Assembly: GCA_050012495.1 (NCBI GenBank)
Contig: JBEKHB010000023.1
Coordinates: forward strand, 1-64,000
Direction of reading: 5' to 3'
Length of the DNA: 64,000 nt
From: BOG-1155 sp050012495
Lineage (GTDB): Bacteria; Desulfobacterota; Syntrophorhabdia; Syntrophorhabdales; WCHB1-27
This document shows, piece after piece, positions 8,718 to 17,495 of this stretch (position 1 is its first letter; every line of letters starts with the position of its first letter). A program made the translations under genes and the position numbers. The notes beneath the pieces are model-generated. The model searched no databases. It was not told the origin of the DNA and saw only the letters and a list, made by a program, of their open reading frames with translations.

Positions 8718-9373
8718 CGACGAGCCTCCACGGCCCTCTTCACCAGATCGACCGCATGCTGCTGCATGAGGGCAAAATCATCCGCCGTCAGCCCTGCCCC
8801 CGTCACGATCTTCCTCGCCTCCTCCTCGGAAGTGAGATCGGATGGGCCGTGGGAATCGGTGTTGTAAATCAGGGGCGCCCCGCATTTACGGGCAATCCCG
8901 GCCACATAGCCGTTCGTCAGGCAATGGCCCCTACGGCTACTGATCTCCAGGAGGACGTTCCTTTCCCCTGCCAGCCTCGCATCGTCTTCGGAGATGAGGC
9001 CCGGATGGGCGAGTATGTCGGCGCCCGCGAGGATCGCCTCATGGTTTGTCCCCTCTTCCACAGGTTCTGCCAGGGTTTCGCCATGCACTACCACGTACAT
9101 GGCGCCGAGCCTTCTGGCCTCCCGGGTCAGCTCAGCGATGAGGCTCTTCGGCACGTGGGTGATCTCGACGCCCGGAATGACGGTGATGTTCCGGTAATAT
9201 TCCATCTTGTCGCGGACTTTCAGGAGCGACCCGATAATCGACGCAAGGTTGGAGGGGTCGGCGTGGTCGGAGATGCCGATTATCCTGTAGCCCTTCACCT
9301 GCGCCCTTCTTACCAGCTCGGACGGGATGAGTTCGCCGTCACTCAGGATCGAATGGGTATGGAGGTCTATCAT
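8714..9373 (-). CDS. PHP-domain phosphoesterase
   Basis: From ATG 9373 the protein is 219 aa and begins MIDLHTHSILSDGELIPSEL, the metal-binding first motif of PHP phosphoesterases. GISDHADPSN (second motif), PGVEITH, VVHGET, ILAHPG and YNTDSHGPSD supply the remaining His/Asp ligands. The open frame extends to 9463, but the extra 30 residues overlap the bifunctional nuclease gene and are not PHP-like, so the later start is right. The family includes histidinol phosphatases and DNA polymerase-associated phosphoesterases. Adjacency to hisC suggests, but does not prove, histidinol phosphatase activity. Confidence 0.85.
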   Translation of the reverse strand: MIDLHTHSILSDGELIPSELVRRAQVKGYRIIGISDHADPSNLASIIGSLLKVRDKMEYYRNITVIPGVEITHVPKSLIAELTREARRLGAMYVVVHGETLAEPVEEGTNHEAILAGADILAHPGLISEDDARLAGERNVLLEISSRRGHCLTNGYVAGIARKCGAPLIYNTDSHGPSDLTSEEEARKIVTGAGLTADDFALMQQHAVDLVKRAVEARR

Positions 9374-9389
9374 GCCGATGCGTCCCTGA

Positions 9390-9887
9390 TCACATCTTAT
9401 ACTTGCCGAAGTCGTCGGGCGACAGGCTTTCCAGGATCTCCTCCCACTCGCTCGTGTCCACAACCACCTTGTCCTCTTTTTTTGAAAACTCGACCTTGGC
9501 CGATTTCTTGATCACGTTTTCATCGACGAATATGGAGGCGCCGACCCGGAGCGCCAGGGCTATGGCGTCGGAAGGCCTCGCGTCTATGATCAGCCTTTTC
9601 TTTTCGACCTCCAGATGGATCATTGCGTAATAGGTGTTATCTTTCAGGTCATTGACCTCTATCTTGACGACTTTAACGTCCAGGTGGTCCAGCACGTTTT
9701 TGAGGAGGTCATGGGTCATGGGTCTCGGCGTCTGCACGTTCTCAAGGGCGGTCGCAATGCTCGACGCTTCGAGCAACCCGATCCAGATGGGCAAAACCTC
9801 CTTCTCTTCCAGGTCCTTCAGGATCACAATCGGTGTATTCGTGAAAGGGTCGACGGTGATGCCTGCGACTTTCATTTCCTTCAACAT
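9390..9887 (-). CDS. Bifunctional nuclease family protein (DUF151)
   Basis: The 165-aa protein starts MLKEMKVAGITVDPFTNTPI and contains VLPIWIGLLEASSIATALE. It also has the core RPSDAIALALRVGASIFVDE, a hallmark of the DUF151/BFN family. Plant members show DNase and RNase activity; bacterial members are mostly uncharacterised. The start codon lies inside the end of miaB and the ribosome-binding site GGAGG is within miaB codons, so it is translationally coupled. In many deltaproteobacteria this gene follows miaB, as here. Confidence 0.92.
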   Translation of the reverse strand: MLKEMKVAGITVDPFTNTPIVILKDLEEKEVLPIWIGLLEASSIATALENVQTPRPMTHDLLKNVLDHLDVKVVKIEVNDLKDNTYYAMIHLEVEKKRLIIDARPSDAIALALRVGASIFVDENVIKKSAKVEFSKKEDKVVVDTSEWEEILESLSPDDFGKYKM

Positions 9888-11206
9888 AATGATGCCTCCT
9901 TCAATTTCGGCTCTGCGCCGCGAAGGGAATTGGCGTACCCCTTTGCGATCTCCAGCTCTACCAGCCTGCCAATCATGGACGCGGGGCCCCGGAAATTGAC
10001 GATCCGGTTTGTCCTTGTCCTTCCCGCCAATTCTTCGGGCGAGTTCTTGCTCGTCCCCTCCACCAGCACCTCGGCCCTTGAGCCCTCCAGCGTTTTGAAT
10101 TTCTCGCGGGTGATCGCCTTTTGCACCGCCTGCAGCTCACGCAAACGTCCGCGAGCAATATCCGCCGGCACCATATGGGGTAATTGCGAGGCCCGTGTGT
10201 GGCTGCGCGGCGAAAAACAGAAGGAGAAGACGCCGTCGAAGCCTACCCGCTCCACGAGTTCCATGGTAGCCCTAAAATCCTCCTCGTCCTCTCCGGGGAA
10301 GCCGACGATACAGTCGGCGGTGACGGCAATATCCCTGCATCTGCGTTTTAGCCTCTCAAGCTTCTCCATGTACTCTTCCGCGGCGTAGCCCCTGTTCATG
10401 AGGCGCAGTATCTTGCTTGAGCCCGACTGGAAGGGGAGATGGATGTGCTCGCACAGCTTCTCCAGACCGCCAAAGCAGTCGATCAGTTCATCGGAGAGGT
10501 CCTTCGGATGGGAAGTGACGAAACGTACCCTCTCTATGCCCGCAATCCCGTTGATGCTTTTCAGAAGGTCCGGGAAGGAACGATCGTCCGCTCCTTTGCC
10601 GTAGGAGTTCACGTTCTGACCAAGCAGCACTACCTCCCTCACCCCCGTTGACACAAGCTCGCGTATTTCTTCGAGTATATCCGCGCTCGACCTGCTCACC
10701 TCTGCCCCCCTCACATAGGGGACGACGCAATAACTGCAGAAGTTGTTGCATCCCTTCATTATCGTCACGTATGCCTTTACCCGCAAGTACCTGTTCCCCG
10801 GCCTCACATAAAGAGAAGAGAGGGGACCGGCATCGGAGAAGTCGAAAAACCGCTCTCCCTTCAAGCCGGCCTTAACTGCCTCGCCCACCAGGTGTATGCC
10901 GGCAGGGCCCAAAGAGAAATCGATGAAGGGCAAACGCTCGGCGAGGGCCTCCTTCTCAAGCTGGGCAATACAGCCCATTACCCCGAGGACAAGGCCCTTC
11001 TTTTTCTTCAGGCGCCTGAGCCTGCCCATAAGACTGTAGAATTTCTGCTCGGCTTTCTCGCGGACACAGCACGTATTGACGATCACGATACCGGCCTGCT
11101 CTGCGGCGCGGGCCGCCTCAAAGCCAGACGACTGGAGCAGGTGATCCACCTTCTCCATGTCGTGCTCGTTCATCTGGCATCCAAAGTTTTCGATGTAGTA
11201 GCGCAA
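9881..11206 (-). CDS. miaB: tRNA-2-methylthio-N6-dimethylallyladenosine synthase
   Basis: The 441-aa radical-SAM methylthiotransferase has an N-terminal UPF0004 domain with its three cysteines (ENFGCQMNEHD, NTCCVREKAE, GVMGCIAQ). The SAM cluster motif follows as CNNFCSYCVVPYVRG, and a C-terminal TRAM domain starts around LEGSRAEVLVEG. MiaB adds a methylthio group to i6A37 in tRNAs reading U-starting codons. The start is TTG 11206 behind GAGAGGTTAG, giving MRYYIENFGCQ. Length is normal. It heads the minus-strand run to the bifunctional nuclease and hisC genes. Confidence 0.95.
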   Translation of the reverse strand: MRYYIENFGCQMNEHDMEKVDHLLQSSGFEAARAAEQAGIVIVNTCCVREKAEQKFYSLMGRLRRLKKKKGLVLGVMGCIAQLEKEALAERLPFIDFSLGPAGIHLVGEAVKAGLKGERFFDFSDAGPLSSLYVRPGNRYLRVKAYVTIMKGCNNFCSYCVVPYVRGAEVSRSSADILEEIRELVSTGVREVVLLGQNVNSYGKGADDRSFPDLLKSINGIAGIERVRFVTSHPKDLSDELIDCFGGLEKLCEHIHLPFQSGSSKILRLMNRGYAAEEYMEKLERLKRRCRDIAVTADCIVGFPGEDEEDFRATMELVERVGFDGVFSFCFSPRSHTRASQLPHMVPADIARGRLRELQAVQKAITREKFKTLEGSRAEVLVEGTSKNSPEELAGRTRTNRIVNFRGPASMIGRLVELEIAKGYANSLRGAEPKLKEASLC

Positions 11207-11300
11207 CTAACCTCTCACCTTGAATTTGAGGGGCCGGCCCGTCCATCCTTTGCGCGATACCCCCTCACCCACGCTCGTCATAGGGAAGCATTGCGGACCC

Positions 11301-12074
11301 TTAAGGACCGGCGACGTGATTTTCACCGCACCCTCCTGAGAATATGTCCTTGAACGCGGTCATAGTCACGTAGCTTGTGAGGTCCCACTGGAGAGGCGTA
11401 AGAGAAAGGCAGCCCTGATCAACCGCATGAAGGTCCGTCCCCACGATCGGCTCGAACCCTTCACCATCCCCGCCGATCCAGTAGTACGCGCCGCCTCTCG
11501 GGTCCGTTCTTTCAATTATTTTACCATTATATATCCTTTTTCCAAGGCTTGTCACCACAAAACCCTTAATCGCCTCATAGGGGATATTGGGAATATTCAC
11601 GTTGAGGAACGTACCAGGAGGGAGGACCGGGCGCCGCATCTTCTCAATAATATCGAGAACCGAGCGACACGCGTCGTGAAAGAGAAACGCGCTCCTTCCG
11701 TTAAGGGATACGGCCAGGGAGACAATCCCCACGAAGGCCCCTTCCTTTGCCGCCGCCACGGTGCCCGAGTAGCTCACATCCTGCCCCATATTCGGGCCTT
11801 TATTGATGCCCGAGATAACCATATCCGGTTTTTCCGGCAGCAGGACCCTGAGCGCGAGGAGCACGGAATCGGCGGGAGTGCCGTTCGTCGCGAACACATG
11901 ATCACCCAGTTCCTTGATGCGGAGCGGCTTGTGGAGGGTAATTGCATGGCCTATGCACGTCCTCTCCGTATCAGGAGCAACAACCCATACGTCGGCGATC
12001 GGCGCAAGGGCTTCTCTCAGGGTCTGCAGTCCCTCGGAATCTACGCCATCGTCATTTGAAAGGAGGATGAGCAA
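11301..12074 (-). CDS. surE: 5'/3'-nucleotidase SurE
   Basis: I place the start at TTG 12074, giving a 257-aa protein that opens with LILLSNDDGVDSEGLQTL, the conserved SurE N-terminus with its Asp-Asp metal ligands. The open frame continues to 12164, but that stretch runs through tRNA-Pro and cannot be coding. SGINKGPNMGQDVSYSGTVAAA, the second SurE signature, is intact. SurE dephosphorylates nucleoside monophosphates and is linked to stress survival. GGTGGACACC upstream can serve as a ribosome-binding site. About 95 bases without a gene separate it from miaB downstream. Confidence 0.93.
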   Translation of the reverse strand: MLILLSNDDGVDSEGLQTLREALAPIADVWVVAPDTERTCIGHAITLHKPLRIKELGDHVFATNGTPADSVLLALRVLLPEKPDMVISGINKGPNMGQDVSYSGTVAAAKEGAFVGIVSLAVSLNGRSAFLFHDACRSVLDIIEKMRRPVLPPGTFLNVNIPNIPYEAIKGFVVTSLGKRIYNGKIIERTDPRGGAYYWIGGDGEGFEPIVGTDLHAVDQGCLSLTPLQWDLTSYVTMTAFKDIFSGGCGENHVAGP

Positions 12075-12105
12075 GAGGTGTCCACCAAAATACCTGAAAA
12101 ACAAA

Positions 12106-12180
12106 TCGGGGCGACTGGATTCGAACCAGCGGCCACCAGCACCCCATACTGGTGCGCTAACCAAACTGCGCTACGCCCCG
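12106..12180 (-). tRNA. tRNA-Pro (anticodon GGG)
   Basis: The minus strand folds as a complete cloverleaf. The acceptor CGGGGCG (12180-12174) pairs with CGCCCCG (12113-12107). The D arm uses GCGC/GCGC and the anticodon stem is CCAGT/GCTGG around a loop reading A-T-GGG-G-T. The T arm contains GGTTCGAATCC. The anticodon GGG reads CCC proline codons. The discriminator is A and CCA is not encoded. A sigma70-like promoter sits just upstream. Confidence 0.95.
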
Positions 12181-12194
12181 ACCGTCAGTTTTGT

Positions 12195-12223
12195 AGTATA
12201 AGACATTTTTTTGAAATCCACAA
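12195..12223 (-). promoter_or_regulatory. Sigma70-like promoter for tRNA-Pro
   Basis: On the minus strand TTGTGG (12223-12218) and TATACT (12200-12195) are spaced by 17 bases. The tRNA begins about 15 bases further on. The A-rich spacer and the position fit a tRNA promoter. Confidence 0.6.
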
Positions 12224-12250
12224 GGAGAATGCCCGCCGTTAAAAAAACGT

Positions 12251-12279
12251 TTGCAATTATCGGCCTGACATGGTATGGA
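12251..12279 (+). promoter_or_regulatory. Possible promoter of the B12 operon
   Basis: TTGCAA (12251-12256) and TATGGA (12274-12279) are separated by 17 bases and lie just before the riboswitch aptamer. The -10 box is a poor match, so this is only a candidate. Confidence 0.3.
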
Positions 12280-12289
12280 AAAGATGCGG

Positions 12290-12445
12290 CCTGCAGTTTT
12301 AACCTGTAAGGGAAGTGCAGTGAAAATCTGCCGCTGTCCCGCAACTGTGATGGGTGAAAAGGCCGGTACGGGTTCATGCAACCAGCCACTGTCCGGCAAT
12401 GGATGGGAAGGCGTACCGGTAATACCCTGAGCCAGGAGACCTTGG
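12290..12445 (+). promoter_or_regulatory. Cobalamin (adenosylcobalamin) riboswitch
   Basis: The conserved core is clear: AAGGGAAGTGCAGTGAAA, CTGCCGCTGTCCCGCAACTG, the B12 box GCCACTG at 12385-12391 and the closing GAGCCAGGAGACC at 12429-12441. These are the signatures of the class I cobalamin aptamer. It precedes btuB-btuF-btuC-btuD-cbiZ on the same strand. Corrinoid binding would be expected to reduce expression of the operon. About 195 bases separate the aptamer from the btuB start. I see no canonical terminator there, so control may be at ribosome access. Confidence 0.93.
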
Positions 12446-12490
12446 GTTAAATCGCGACGACGCTACCTTACGCGGCATAAGGGGGTGCGT

Positions 12491-12511
12491 ATGAAATCCA
12501 ACTCTTCGTGA
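12491..12511 (+). other. Possible six-codon leader ORF in the riboswitch platform
   Basis: AAGGGGGTGCGT is followed by ATG 12491 and a stop after six codons (MKSNSS). It sits between the aptamer and btuB. The ribosome-binding site is good but the ORF is too short to judge by coding content, so it may be chance. Confidence 0.2.
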
Positions 12512-12640
12512 TTGCTCTCCTTTCTTTTATTACCGGATAAGCCACAACTGTCGGTCTCATGCCATCCGAATAATTCTTGGGTGTGGGACGGAACAGCGCT
12601 GCTCAAGAAACCCGTCAGCACACAGAAAGGAGGACTCTCC

Positions 12641-14728
12641 ATGTGGAATCCGTTCGTCAACGTGAGGAATAAAAAGCGGCTCCCGGTCTCGGGAACCCAC
12701 ACCGGCCCATTTGTTATGGCTCTCGCGCTCCTGTACTGCATAGCGGGGGCAGCCCCTGCCCTTGCTCAGGAGCCGTACCGTCTCGACGAAGTCGTCGTGA
12801 CCGCGTCGCGGATCGAGACCCCGCTCGCCGAGGCGCCCGCCAACGTGACGGTTATCACGGCCGATCAGATACGGGAGATGGGCGCCCAGACCCTCGTCGA
12901 TGTCTTTCAACAGGAGCCCGGCGTCTTTACCCAGAACGTGCTGGGCAATCCTAAAACGGCAACTATCGATATCCGGGGCTATGGAGAGGCAGCGCCCCAA
13001 AACGTCCTCTTCCTCGTCAACGGCAGGCGCATCAACTCCATCGACCTGTCCGGCGCCGACCTCGCGCAGATACCCGTGGACGCCATCGAGAGGGTCGAGG
13101 TATACCGGGGCCCGGCGAGCGTCCTTTTCGGCGACAACGCCCCCGCGGGCGCCGTGAACATAATTCTCAAGGCGGGAGAAGGCCCGCCCAAGTTATCGGT
13201 GGCCACAACGGCCGGCAGCTACAACTTCTTCAAGCCCGAGGTCATGTTCTCAGGCAGTCAGGACAGGTTCTCGTACATGACCTCGGTCTCGGACCTCGAT
13301 ACCGACGGGTACAGGCACAACAACGCGCTCCACGAGAAGGACCTGCTGGGCAATTTCAGCTTCGACGTGAGCGACAGTCTCAAACTGAAGCTGACCACGG
13401 GCCTCCACACGGACTCTTACGGCCTGCCGGGCCCGCTCTACTGGTCTGCTCTGCGTCAGGGGATAGTCGATCCGAAAGATTCCACCAACCCCAACGATAC
13501 GGCTTCAACCAACGACAACTTCTTCGATTTTGTGCCTGAAATCAAACTCCGCGACGACGTTGTCCTCTCCCTCGGGGCTTCTTACAGGGACCGCCACACC
13601 GCGTATTACTACGACTACGGCGCCGGCAACTACTACGAAGCGAAGAGCGAGATCCAGACCTACGCCTTCACCCCGAAGATGGTGGTCTCTACCCCCATCG
13701 GAGGCATGAAGAACGTCTTCGTCATCGGCTCGGATTACGACAGGTACCCCACGACGGTAAGCTCGTCAGGCCAGTATTTCGGTCCGTCCCAGTCGACGGG
13801 CAACATCGACAAGAGGGACTTCGCCGGCTATGCGGACGAGAAGATCTATCCGCTGAGCGACCTCGCCCTGGAGGCAGGCTACAGACGGCAAAAGTCGACC
13901 TTCGACGTCGACTACCGGGACTTCGTGAACCCCGTCCTCAGCCAGACGGGCACGTCCGGTTACGAGAGGGATGCCTACCGCCTGTCCGCCAATTACTCGA
14001 TCCTGGGCAAGGCGAATGTCTTTGCCTCGTACGGCAAGGGCTTCCGCTTCCCCACGCCCGATGAATTCATCGAGTACGGGTACTCTCCGGCGCCCGGCCT
14101 CTTTGTGCCGACGCGGCTCAACACCAGCCTCAAGCCCCAGACCACCGAGGAGCTTGACCTCGGCATCCGCTCGAATCCGTGGCACAAGGTCACGGGCGCT
14201 TTCACCTATTTTCAGAGCCGGAACAGGGACGAGATGTACTACAACCCCCTCACATATGCGAACGAGAACTACGACAAGACAAAGCGGCAGGGCATCGAAT
14301 CGACCCTCTTCTTCAACCTCGCCACAGGTCTCACCCTCAACCTGACCTACTCCTACACCGAGGCCCTGTTCGACGGAGGGCAGTTCGGCGGAAACCGCAT
14401 ACCCCTCGTGCCCGAGAACAAGGCATCGGCAAAGCTTTCCTACGCCGTCTCCGACTGGACGTTCAGCCTCTCGTCGGTGTACACGGGCGAGCGTTACGCC
14501 ATAAGCGACCAGCCGAACGCGCAGGAGCAACTGCCGGGTTATACGACCTTCGATACCTCCGTCGGTTACCGCTGGAACAGGCTTACCGCCCTGTTCACGG
14601 TCAAAAATCTTACGGACAAGAGATATAGCGAGTACGGGGTCTACAGCCCCTCTGTCAACGATATTGCCTTGTATCCGTCGCCGGGCCGCCAGTTTTTCCT
14701 CACCCTGAGGTATACCCTTGGAGGGTAA
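12641..14728 (+). CDS. btuB: TonB-dependent cobalamin/corrinoid receptor (BtuB-like)
   Basis: I start the protein at ATG 12641 behind AAAGGAGGACTCTCC, giving 695 aa. The upstream frame to 12512 lacks a ribosome-binding site. A signal peptide (VMALALLYCIAGAAPALAQ) is followed by a TonB box (DEVVVTASR) and the plug domain (TVITADQIREMGAQTLVDVF, VEVYRGPASVLFGDNAPAGA). A beta-barrel follows, ending YPSPGRQFFLTLRYTLGG with aromatic residues at the terminus. It should import corrinoids across the outer membrane using TonB energy. The substrate is inferred from the riboswitch and from the downstream BtuFCD and CbiZ genes. Confidence 0.92.
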   Translation: MWNPFVNVRNKKRLPVSGTHTGPFVMALALLYCIAGAAPALAQEPYRLDEVVVTASRIETPLAEAPANVTVITADQIREMGAQTLVDVFQQEPGVFTQNVLGNPKTATIDIRGYGEAAPQNVLFLVNGRRINSIDLSGADLAQIPVDAIERVEVYRGPASVLFGDNAPAGAVNIILKAGEGPPKLSVATTAGSYNFFKPEVMFSGSQDRFSYMTSVSDLDTDGYRHNNALHEKDLLGNFSFDVSDSLKLKLTTGLHTDSYGLPGPLYWSALRQGIVDPKDSTNPNDTASTNDNFFDFVPEIKLRDDVVLSLGASYRDRHTAYYYDYGAGNYYEAKSEIQTYAFTPKMVVSTPIGGMKNVFVIGSDYDRYPTTVSSSGQYFGPSQSTGNIDKRDFAGYADEKIYPLSDLALEAGYRRQKSTFDVDYRDFVNPVLSQTGTSGYERDAYRLSANYSILGKANVFASYGKGFRFPTPDEFIEYGYSPAPGLFVPTRLNTSLKPQTTEELDLGIRSNPWHKVTGAFTYFQSRNRDEMYYNPLTYANENYDKTKRQGIESTLFFNLATGLTLNLTYSYTEALFDGGQFGGNRIPLVPENKASAKLSYAVSDWTFSLSSVYTGERYAISDQPNAQEQLPGYTTFDTSVGYRWNRLTALFTVKNLTDKRYSEYGVYSPSVNDIALYPSPGRQFFLTLRYTLGG

Positions 14729-15581
14729 GAGGGGAAGGATTATATTTCTGCTGGCGCTTCTCCTGGTTGCGGGCATGCTTCCGGCCCATGCGGCAGACCA
14801 CCCTGCGGATGCTGCCGGTTTATCTCCTCGCAGGATTATCTCCCTTGGGCCGACCATCACCGAGAAGCTGTATTTGCTGGGCGTCCAGGACAGACTCGTG
14901 GGGGTCACTACCTACTGCGAACGGCCTCCCGAAGCCCTCTCAAAGGAAAAGATAGGGAACGTGACCCAGGTGAACATAGAAAAGATTGTCGAGCTCAAGC
15001 CCGACCTCGTGGTCGCCACGTCTCTCACGGAGCGGCGAGCCGTTGAGAGGTTGAAACGCCTGGGCATCAGGGTAATTGTGTTCAATGCGCCGGGGTCTTA
15101 CGCGGAGATGAACCGGCAGTTTCTCGAACTTGGCAGGATAGTCGGGAGCGAAAGACAGGCAGAGGGGATCGTAAGGGCCGCAGGCCGCAGGATTGACCTG
15201 ATAAGAAGGCGCGTAGCGGGTCTCCCGCAGCCGAAGGTCTTTATCCAGCTCGGCGCAAAACCTTTGTTTGCCGCCACGAAAAATTCTTTCGTGAATGACT
15301 TCATCGAGCTTGCGGGCGGGACCAATATCGCCCGTGAGGCAAAAACGGGCTTCGTAAGCAGGGAAGAGGTGCTCAGGCAGGACCCGGACATCATCATCAT
15401 AGTGGGCATGGATGCGGCAGCGGGGAACGAAAAGGAGGGATGGCAGAAGTTTCACGCCCTGAGGGCGGTAAGAAACGACAAAATATTCGTGATGGACCCG
15501 TACCGCATCTGCAGCCCGACCCCTCGGACGTTCGTCGACGCCCTTGAGGAAATGGTACAAGCGCTGCATCCCGGCGCCTAA
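14718..15581 (+). CDS. btuF: Cobalamin ABC transporter substrate-binding protein (BtuF-like)
   Basis: The 287-aa protein starts at TTG 14718 inside the end of btuB, with GAGG seven bases upstream. It has a signal peptide (IIFLLALLLVAGMLPAHAA). The periplasmic-binding fold type III motifs are RRIISLGPTITEKLYLLG, GVTTYCERP and IEKIVELKPDLVVA. The C-terminal lobe includes LAGGTNIA. Members bind cobalamin or ferric siderophores. The B12 riboswitch and CbiZ favour cobalamin or cobinamide. Translational coupling to btuB is likely given the 11-base overlap. Confidence 0.9.
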   Translation: MEGKRGRIIFLLALLLVAGMLPAHAADHPADAAGLSPRRIISLGPTITEKLYLLGVQDRLVGVTTYCERPPEALSKEKIGNVTQVNIEKIVELKPDLVVATSLTERRAVERLKRLGIRVIVFNAPGSYAEMNRQFLELGRIVGSERQAEGIVRAAGRRIDLIRRRVAGLPQPKVFIQLGAKPLFAATKNSFVNDFIELAGGTNIAREAKTGFVSREEVLRQDPDIIIIVGMDAAAGNEKEGWQKFHALRAVRNDKIFVMDPYRICSPTPRTFVDALEEMVQALHPGA

Positions 15582-15593
15582 AGGAGGAGCAGC

Positions 15594-16610
15594 TTGCAGA
15601 ACAGGCTCTTTAAGTGGCTCTTTACCCTGCTTGTCCTGATCGTGATCCTGCTGGCGGTGTCAGCCTTCTCCCTCTCCCTCGGCCCTTCGGGCATGCATCC
15701 CGGCACGATAGTGCGCCTCATGCTCGGAGGGCGGGGGACAACTACCGACCACACCATCCTTTTCGATATACGCCTCCCGAGGATTCTTCTGGGCTTCGCC
15801 ATCGGCGGCAGCCTCAGCCTTGCGGGAGTACTGCTTCAGGCCATGTTCAGGAACCCTCTGGTTGAGCCTTATACGCTCGGCATCTCGGGCGGCGCGGCTC
15901 TCGGCGTTGCCTTGGGCACGATACTCGGTCTGACCGGTCTGCTCGGCGTCTACTCGCTGCCTGCTTTCGGTTTTCTGGGCGCCTGCTGCGTAATCGTGTT
16001 TCTCTCCATCGGCATCAACAGGTCGGTCCTGAACCTTCAGGGCCTCCTGCTTACCGGCGTCATGATAAGCTTCATCTCCTCTTCCGCGGTACTCCTGATC
16101 ATGTCTATCTCGCGCATCGAGGACCTCCACAGTATCCTGTTCTGGATCATCGGCTCCCTGGGCGAAACCGACTGGCTCCCGGTAAAGCTGGCACTCCTCG
16201 CGGCCGTCTCCGGCCTCGCCGTCGCCTATCTCTTCTGCTTCGACCTTAACGCCCTGTGTCTTGGGGAAGAGGACGCCCTTCACCTCGGGGTGAACGTGGA
16301 AAGAACCAAGCGGGTGCTCCTCCTTCTCGCATCTTTCCTGACGGGCCTGTCCGTTTCCCTCGCGGGGGCCATAGGCTTCGTGGGCCTGGTTGTCCCCCAC
16401 TTTGTCCGCATGTTTGCGGGGACCGACCATCGCATTCTCCTTGTTTCTTCATTTGTCTCGGGCGCAATCTTCCTCATCTTCTGCGATGCGGTGGCGAAGA
16501 GCGTGGCGCAGCCCGTAGAGTTGCCCGTAGGCGTGGTCACGGGCTTACTCGGGGGCGTCCTCTTCATTTACGCGATGATGAGACGGGCGAACATCGTGAG
16601 AGGCAAGTAA
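15594..16610 (+). CDS. btuC: Cobalamin ABC transporter permease (FecCD/BtuC family)
   Basis: This 338-aa protein starts at TTG 15594 behind AAAGGAGGAGCAGC. It has about ten hydrophobic helices and the FecCD motifs RLPRILLGFAIGGSLSLAGV, FRNPLVEPYTLGISGGAALG and a GAIGFVGLVVPHFVRMF loop that contacts the ATPase. It forms the inner-membrane channel for corrinoid import together with BtuD. Length is normal. It lies 13 bases after btuF and its stop overlaps the btuD start by one base. Confidence 0.93.
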   Translation: MQNRLFKWLFTLLVLIVILLAVSAFSLSLGPSGMHPGTIVRLMLGGRGTTTDHTILFDIRLPRILLGFAIGGSLSLAGVLLQAMFRNPLVEPYTLGISGGAALGVALGTILGLTGLLGVYSLPAFGFLGACCVIVFLSIGINRSVLNLQGLLLTGVMISFISSSAVLLIMSISRIEDLHSILFWIIGSLGETDWLPVKLALLAAVSGLAVAYLFCFDLNALCLGEEDALHLGVNVERTKRVLLLLASFLTGLSVSLAGAIGFVGLVVPHFVRMFAGTDHRILLVSSFVSGAIFLIFCDAVAKSVAQPVELPVGVVTGLLGGVLFIYAMMRRANIVRGK

Positions 16611-17404
16611 TGCTGGAGCTCCGCCACGTCAGTTGCCGCTACAATGATCATTTTGTCCTCAAGGATATCAACGTCCGCATAGAAGACGGGGACCTCGTGG
16701 GCGTGATAGGACCAAACGGGTCAGGAAAGACCACCCTGATCAGGGCCGTCACCAGGGCGATAAAACCCGCCGAAGGGGAGGTGTTGCTCAAAGGGAAACC
16801 CCTCGGCATGTTCAGCTTCAAGGAGCTGGCGCAACAGGTTGCCGTCGTGGGAAGGCTGTACGATCTCGATGTGCAAATGAGGGTCGAAGACCTTGTGCTT
16901 CTCGGCAGGATACCTCACAGAAGGGGCTTGCGGCTCATGGAGAGAAGGTCGGATATGGACATAGCCCGGACGGCCATGGACGTGACCGGAACCTTAAGGC
17001 TTAAGAACCGTCTCGTGGATAGTCTGAGCAGCGGGGAGAGGCAGCTCGCCTTCATCGCGCGCGCGCTTGCTCAAGAGCCGGAGCTGCTTCTTCTCGATGA
17101 GCCTACCAGCCACCTCGACATCAGCCATCAGGCAAGGGTCCTCGACCTGGTAAGAAAACTGAATAGGGATAAGGGCCTCACCGTCCTGGTCGTGCTCCAC
17201 GATCTCAACCTCGCGAGCCAGTACTGCGACAGGCTATTCCTGCTCAGCGACGGCGTGCTCCGGAAAGACGGCACGCCGAACGAGGTGCTGACTTACCAGA
17301 CCATTGAAGAGGTATACGATACGACCGTGGTGGTAATGAAAAACCCCGTCTCCTCGAGGCCCTGCGTATTCCTTGTGCCGGAGGATGATGCCGGCGTGAG
17401 ATGA
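16610..17404 (+). CDS. btuD: Cobalamin ABC transporter ATP-binding protein (BtuD-like)
   Basis: The start is ATG 16610, overlapping the btuC stop (TAATG), and gives 264 aa beginning MLELRHVSCRYNDHFVL. The longer open frame upstream is antisense noise inside btuC. Walker A is GPNGSGKTT, the signature motif is LSSGERQLAFIARALAQEP, Walker B is LLLLDEPTSHLD and the switch histidine is in VLHDLNLA. It drives corrinoid import through BtuC. All ATPase motifs are intact. Confidence 0.93.
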   Translation: MLELRHVSCRYNDHFVLKDINVRIEDGDLVGVIGPNGSGKTTLIRAVTRAIKPAEGEVLLKGKPLGMFSFKELAQQVAVVGRLYDLDVQMRVEDLVLLGRIPHRRGLRLMERRSDMDIARTAMDVTGTLRLKNRLVDSLSSGERQLAFIARALAQEPELLLLDEPTSHLDISHQARVLDLVRKLNRDKGLTVLVVLHDLNLASQYCDRLFLLSDGVLRKDGTPNEVLTYQTIEEVYDTTVVVMKNPVSSRPCVFLVPEDDAGVR

Positions 17405-17495
17405 AAGGCCGCCTGTCGCGACCGTCGGCTGAGGGGATAGTCCGGGATATGAACCGCCTTCGGCCGGCCAACCATAAACCATAAGGGGGAGACAC

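Noticed and set aside
12075..12164. N-terminal extension of SurE
   Set aside because: It would be translated from inside tRNA-Pro; the TTG at 12074 gives the normal SurE start.
13766..14908. 380-codon minus-strand frame
   Set aside because: Antisense to btuB/btuF with no domain or ribosome-binding site.
16256..16609. Upstream extension of BtuD
   Set aside because: Lies inside btuC in another frame and is not ABC-like; ATG 16610 is coupled to the btuC stop.
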